A DNA stretch of 64,000 nt from Candidatus Poribacteria bacterium (GTDB lineage Bacteria; Poribacteria; WGA-4E; PCPOR2b): the NCBI GenBank assembly GCA_022822005.1, contig JAJECO010000001.1, positions 1 to 64,000 of the forward strand, given 5' to 3'. The stretch's first letter is position 1. Every line of letters starts with the position of its first letter. This document shows, in pieces, positions 60,925-64,000 of the stretch. The notes under the pieces were generated by a model that made no database searches, was not told where the DNA came from, and saw nothing but the letters and a program-made list of their open reading frames with translations. The position numbers and the translations under genes are program-made.

Positions 60925-61767
60925 ATGAGTGGAATACTAATCACCGGCACCAGTGGATTTATTGGACGTGCACTCGCTGAATCAATGGCGAAAGACCACG
61001 AGGTTTTCTGTATATCCAGGCAGAAAACAGAGGTAGCGGGTGTGACGTCGATTCAAGGGGACTTTACATCGCCCGACGACCTTCGGAAAATAGACCCTAA
61101 CAGGATTGATGTCGTAGTTCACCTTGCGGCGGTAACGGGTGGTGGGACCGAGGAGGAATTGCTCCGGGTCAATGTTATGGGAACATACCAACTGGTGCGG
61201 TATTTCATAGACGGCGGCTGCAAAAAGTTTGTGCTCGCCAGTTCGATTGCGGCGGTCGGAATGCAGTCTCCCCTGTTCAGACCGTTACAGTTACCGATGC
61301 CCGACGAACACCCGTGTCTGGATCGGGTGGGATACGGCTTCTCGAAGTATATGATGGAGGAGACCTCCCGTTATCTCGCACGCCAGAACGCGGATCTTGA
61401 CTTTATCAATATCCGCTTGGCAAGCATCGCACCCGATGACCGCGAGTTGGCACCCAGAAAGGCGGGCCCGGTAGGGCAGTGGTCGATGGGAACGATCTCG
61501 TACATGTACCTCAGCGATACGGTTCGCTGTCTGACGCTTGCCGCAGAAGCCTCGCATAAGCCGGGGGTTCGCATCCTGAACGCGGTGGGGACACAAGCTT
61601 GTGTTGAGGATACTGTCCCTGAAATTATCCGTGGGTGGTACGGCGCGGATGCCGACCGGATAGATCTCTCCCACTACGCACGCCCCGGACATGAACGGGA
61701 TCCGGTGTACAAAATCAGTCAAATCGCGGAAGAGTTGGGCTTTGTGCCTGAACGAAGTATACTATAA
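60925..61767 (+). CDS. NAD-dependent epimerase/dehydratase family protein
   Basis: An extended-SDR protein of 280 residues. The Rossmann turn is GTSGFIG (7-13), catalytic Ser lies in LASSIAAVG, and YGFSKYMME gives the Y-x-x-x-K of the active site (about 136-140). ATG 60925 follows cggaaggag; a frame start at 60883 would include that ribosome site. The gene should act on a nucleotide-sugar or similar alcohol. It converges on glutamate dehydrogenase across a 47-base gap. Confidence 0.87.
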   Translation: MSGILITGTSGFIGRALAESMAKDHEVFCISRQKTEVAGVTSIQGDFTSPDDLRKIDPNRIDVVVHLAAVTGGGTEEELLRVNVMGTYQLVRYFIDGGCKKFVLASSIAAVGMQSPLFRPLQLPMPDEHPCLDRVGYGFSKYMMEETSRYLARQNADLDFINIRLASIAPDDRELAPRKAGPVGQWSMGTISYMYLSDTVRCLTLAAEASHKPGVRILNAVGTQACVEDTVPEIIRGWYGADADRIDLSHYARPGHERDPVYKISQIAEELGFVPERSIL

Positions 61768-61814
61768 AATTTGGGTTGAAGCGCTGCCGAATCCCGTTTC
61801 CACAGTTACGTGTA

Positions 61815-63230
61815 CTACGGAAAGATCCCCAACTGTATATAAGACCCAGCAATCTTATGGATAGCGAGGACCATCGCCGCGGTTCTCAAGTCCGCTGCTT
61901 CCCCAAGCGCCTTTGATTCCCTTCTAATTTCATCGTATGCGGTCACCATTGTTTCCTCAAGTGCAGCCTCCACCAGATCCTCTTCTGTCGCGCCATGTGC
62001 CAACCGATCCCGCTCGGTTTTTGAAAACTGTTGCCCCGATACGTCCTCCATTGCTTTCAAAAGATTACGGTCCCTATTTTCCTCAAAACGCCTTTCCAAC
62101 TGACCGAACCGCACATGCGAAAGGTTCTTGAGCCATTCAAAATAAGAGATAGTAACGCCGCCCGCGTTCAGATACACGTCGGGAATAACCCACACACCTT
62201 TCGCCCTGAGAATCTCATCTCCTTCGGGGGTCGTAGGACCGTTTGCAGCCTCCGCAATAATCTTGGCTTTGATTCGAGAGGCGTTCTCGCCGGTAATCTG
62301 ATTTTCAAGTGCCGCAGGGATGAGAATGTCACATTCCTGTTCGAGGATGTCGGTTAAGCTGGGGAGATTGGTCGCCCCAGGAAAATCGAGAAGGGAATCC
62401 TTTTCGGTTCGATGTTCGAAGACCTCCTCAACACCCAATCCTTTCGGATTGTAGATGGCACCGGTCATGTCGGCTAATCCAACAATCACCGCCCCACCTT
62501 CTTCCAAGAATTTGGCGCTGTGGTACCCGACGTTGCCAAACCCCTGAATGACAACCGACTTGCCCTCCAAGCCGGGCGTCAACCCGAGCACTTTCATATC
62601 CTCTGAGAAACCGCACGCCTCCCGGATACCGAAATACACGCCCCTACCCGTCGCGGCCGTCCGCCCTTGAATGCCGCCCAGTTCCATCGGCTTCCCCGTC
62701 ACACATGCCAATCCCTCCAACTTGTCTGGCGTAAACGATTTATAGGTGTCGGCGATCCATGCCATTTCGCGTTCGCCGGTACCGTAGTCGGGAGCGGGAA
62801 CGTCTATGCCCGGACCGATGAAATTCTTCTGAATCAGTTCGTATGTATAGCGACGGGTGATGCGCTCCAATTCCGCGGTGGAGTAGTTCTTGGTATCAAT
62901 CTGAACGCCCCCTTTCGCCCCACCGAACGGCACATCGACGATGGTACATTTGTATGTCATCAGGGCGGCGAGTGCGATCACCTCGTCCTCATTGACCAAC
63001 GTGCTGTAACGAACTCCACCTTTTGTCGGCTGTTTGTGATGACTATGTTCCGCTCGCCACGCATGGATGACTTCGATCTCTCCATCATCCCTTTCGAGTG
63101 GAAATGTCATGTGACAGACACTGTTGCAGATTTTGACCTGCTCAAGTAGACCGGGAGGGTAGTCGGTAAACTGAGCGGCTCTGTCAAAGTTGAGGTTGAC
63201 CTGTTGAAAAAACGAATCCTCTGGCGGCAT
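61815..63230 (-). CDS. Glu/Leu/Phe/Val dehydrogenase
   Basis: An oxidative-deaminating amino-acid dehydrogenase of 471 residues, most like NAD(P)-glutamate dehydrogenase. Substrate and catalytic lysines are K70 (PTKGGVR), K94 (MTYKC) and K106 (FGGAKGG), and the Rossmann motif is GFGNVG near residue 230. A long extra piece between the domains (about 258-300, with VEEVFEHRTEKDS) is as in some hexameric GDHs. It links 2-oxoglutarate and ammonia. A 2-oxoglutarate-using PhyH gene lies just upstream on the same strand, but a functional link is not shown. Confidence 0.9.
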   Translation of the reverse strand: MPPEDSFFQQVNLNFDRAAQFTDYPPGLLEQVKICNSVCHMTFPLERDDGEIEVIHAWRAEHSHHKQPTKGGVRYSTLVNEDEVIALAALMTYKCTIVDVPFGGAKGGVQIDTKNYSTAELERITRRYTYELIQKNFIGPGIDVPAPDYGTGEREMAWIADTYKSFTPDKLEGLACVTGKPMELGGIQGRTAATGRGVYFGIREACGFSEDMKVLGLTPGLEGKSVVIQGFGNVGYHSAKFLEEGGAVIVGLADMTGAIYNPKGLGVEEVFEHRTEKDSLLDFPGATNLPSLTDILEQECDILIPAALENQITGENASRIKAKIIAEAANGPTTPEGDEILRAKGVWVIPDVYLNAGGVTISYFEWLKNLSHVRFGQLERRFEENRDRNLLKAMEDVSGQQFSKTERDRLAHGATEEDLVEAALEETMVTAYDEIRRESKALGEAADLRTAAMVLAIHKIAGSYIQLGIFP

Positions 63231-63279
63231 TTATACTGCTCTCCCCACAAGAATCTAATAAATGTAGTAAAGCGAAAAC

Positions 63280-64000
63280 TTACCGTTTCCAACGATAACG
63301 CACGGCATCCTTCCCTGCCATCAGCGCGAACTCCCACCGGTCACACCATGTCTGATAATCGGTCTGCAGCGCATCTGGACGGAACTTGCTGCGCATGAGG
63401 AACGTCGGATAGAAGGGGCGACCCGATGGCATATAGGCATCGTGATAGCGCAGATCAAAACTCCAACGGACCTCGTCCGACTCGTTGGGGAGCGCATGAT
63501 GCAGCGTGTAGTTGTGGAACAGGATAAGCCCACCAGCGGGTACGGGCAGCGGCTTAGATTGGATCGGTGGACGCTCTTCATCAGGTACGTTTAATCCGGG
63601 GGTATATGCATGTTGCCGGAGGCCATATTTATGGCTGCCGGGCAGCACCGCCAAACAACCGTTCTCCAACGTCGCGTCCACAACAGGCACCCAGACAGTC
63701 AGCATAAAGTAGGGATCAGTGTCGGGCCAACACACACCGATATCCTGATGGAAATGGGTCGGAGACCCACCGGTTGCACGATGCGGCAGGACCGCCCGAA
63801 TGTGCTGGATCGGATTACACACAATCTCTGAACCGCAGAGCGATTCCGCCACGTCCAGAATCTTCGGGTTTTTCAGGAAGTTGAAGGTCGCCTCGCCGCG
63901 TTCCTGCATAATGTCCAGATTGCCAGCGACTTCTGGAACCTCCTTCGCCAGAAGCAGCAGCCGCCGCGTGAACGGTTCGTCCTCATGCAGCGAACTCACC
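63280..64000 (-). CDS. Phytanoyl-CoA dioxygenase (PhyH) family protein, 5' end cut off
   Basis: At least 239 residues of an Fe(II)/2-oxoglutarate oxygenase whose start lies beyond the window edge. Iron ligands are H-x-D in THFHQDIGV, at about residue 78 of the visible part, and H in TLHHALPN. An R in VRWSFDLRYHD should bind 2-oxoglutarate. It is the fourth PhyH gene of the window. It reads toward the glutamate dehydrogenase gene, 49 bases away, and may share its transcript. Confidence 0.85.
   Translation of the reverse strand, partial: VSSLHEDEPFTRRLLLLAKEVPEVAGNLDIMQERGEATFNFLKNPKILDVAESLCGSEIVCNPIQHIRAVLPHRATGGSPTHFHQDIGVCWPDTDPYFMLTVWVPVVDATLENGCLAVLPGSHKYGLRQHAYTPGLNVPDEERPPIQSKPLPVPAGGLILFHNYTLHHALPNESDEVRWSFDLRYHDAYMPSGRPFYPTFLMRSKFRPDALQTDYQTWCDRWEFALMAGKDAVRYRWKR

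Overview
The window looks like a chromosomal piece of an uncultured marine or sponge-associated bacterium of the Candidatus Poribacteria type. This placement is an inference from gene content, with no marker gene present. It rests on four iron/2-oxoglutarate PhyH-family dioxygenases, sialidase-like and propeller glycosidase-like enzymes, enolase-superfamily sugar-acid dehydratases, several Gfo/Idh/MocA and MDR dehydrogenases, secreted CRTAC1/ASPIC-UnbV proteins, and WD40 proteins, one of which ends in a dockerin plus an NPFNP-type C-terminal sorting-like domain. Intergenic spacers carry many short palindromic repeats, also common in such genomes. No rRNA, tRNA, CRISPR array, transposase or phage gene was seen.

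Layout. 1-1423 is a repeat-rich, gene-free stretch. 1424-2970 holds an amidohydrolase and a Rieske protein, flanked by direct copies of a ~130-bp repeat. 3619-7147 has an SDR, a ThDP enzyme and a DUF4234/DUF2752 membrane pair. 7214-12966 is a plus-strand run of PhyH, dimethylformamidase-like protein, small orphan, propeller glycosidase-like protein and PhyH. 13031-16148 (minus) has a 2-hydroxyacid dehydrogenase, an HpcH/HpaI aldolase, a small membrane protein and FdhD. 16413-19803 (plus) is a tight operon of two Gfo/Idh enzymes, an orphan and a D-cysteine desulfhydrase-type PLP enzyme. 19800-26264 (minus) is a six-gene run of SelA-like PLP enzyme, small beta protein, TIM-barrel protein, two sialidases and a phosphodiesterase-like enzyme.

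26585-31644 holds an Nramp-like transporter, an SMP-30 lactonase and two families of mannonate dehydratase side by side. 31744-35028 is a lone 1094-residue GHKL-ATPase/PD-(D/E)XK-nuclease fusion, the best candidate for an undescribed defence function. 35156-39533 (plus) is propeller glycosidase-like protein, Zn-alcohol dehydrogenase, orphan, PhyH and epimerase. 39538-39651 is a MITE-like element. 39812-47883 has secreted CRTAC1, two WD40 proteins, a TPR-thioredoxin, an orphan and a VOC protein. 48201-54930 has TauE/SafE, a tricorn-type protease, an enolase-superfamily enzyme, a zinc-ribbon protein and an FAH hydrolase. 55177-61767 (plus) has a MetE-like protein, a giant TPR-CRTAC1 protein, an MDR dehydrogenase and an epimerase. 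61815-64000 (minus) has glutamate dehydrogenase and a PhyH gene cut by the window edge.

Together the genes suggest scavenging of complex, probably glycan- or sugar-acid-derived substrates: secreted or cytoplasmic glycosidase-like proteins release sugars, Gfo/Idh and MDR enzymes oxidise them, lactonase and dehydratases handle the acids, and PhyH and Rieske proteins make oxidative side-chain changes. No transcription factor and no sugar transporter was recognised in the 64 kb.
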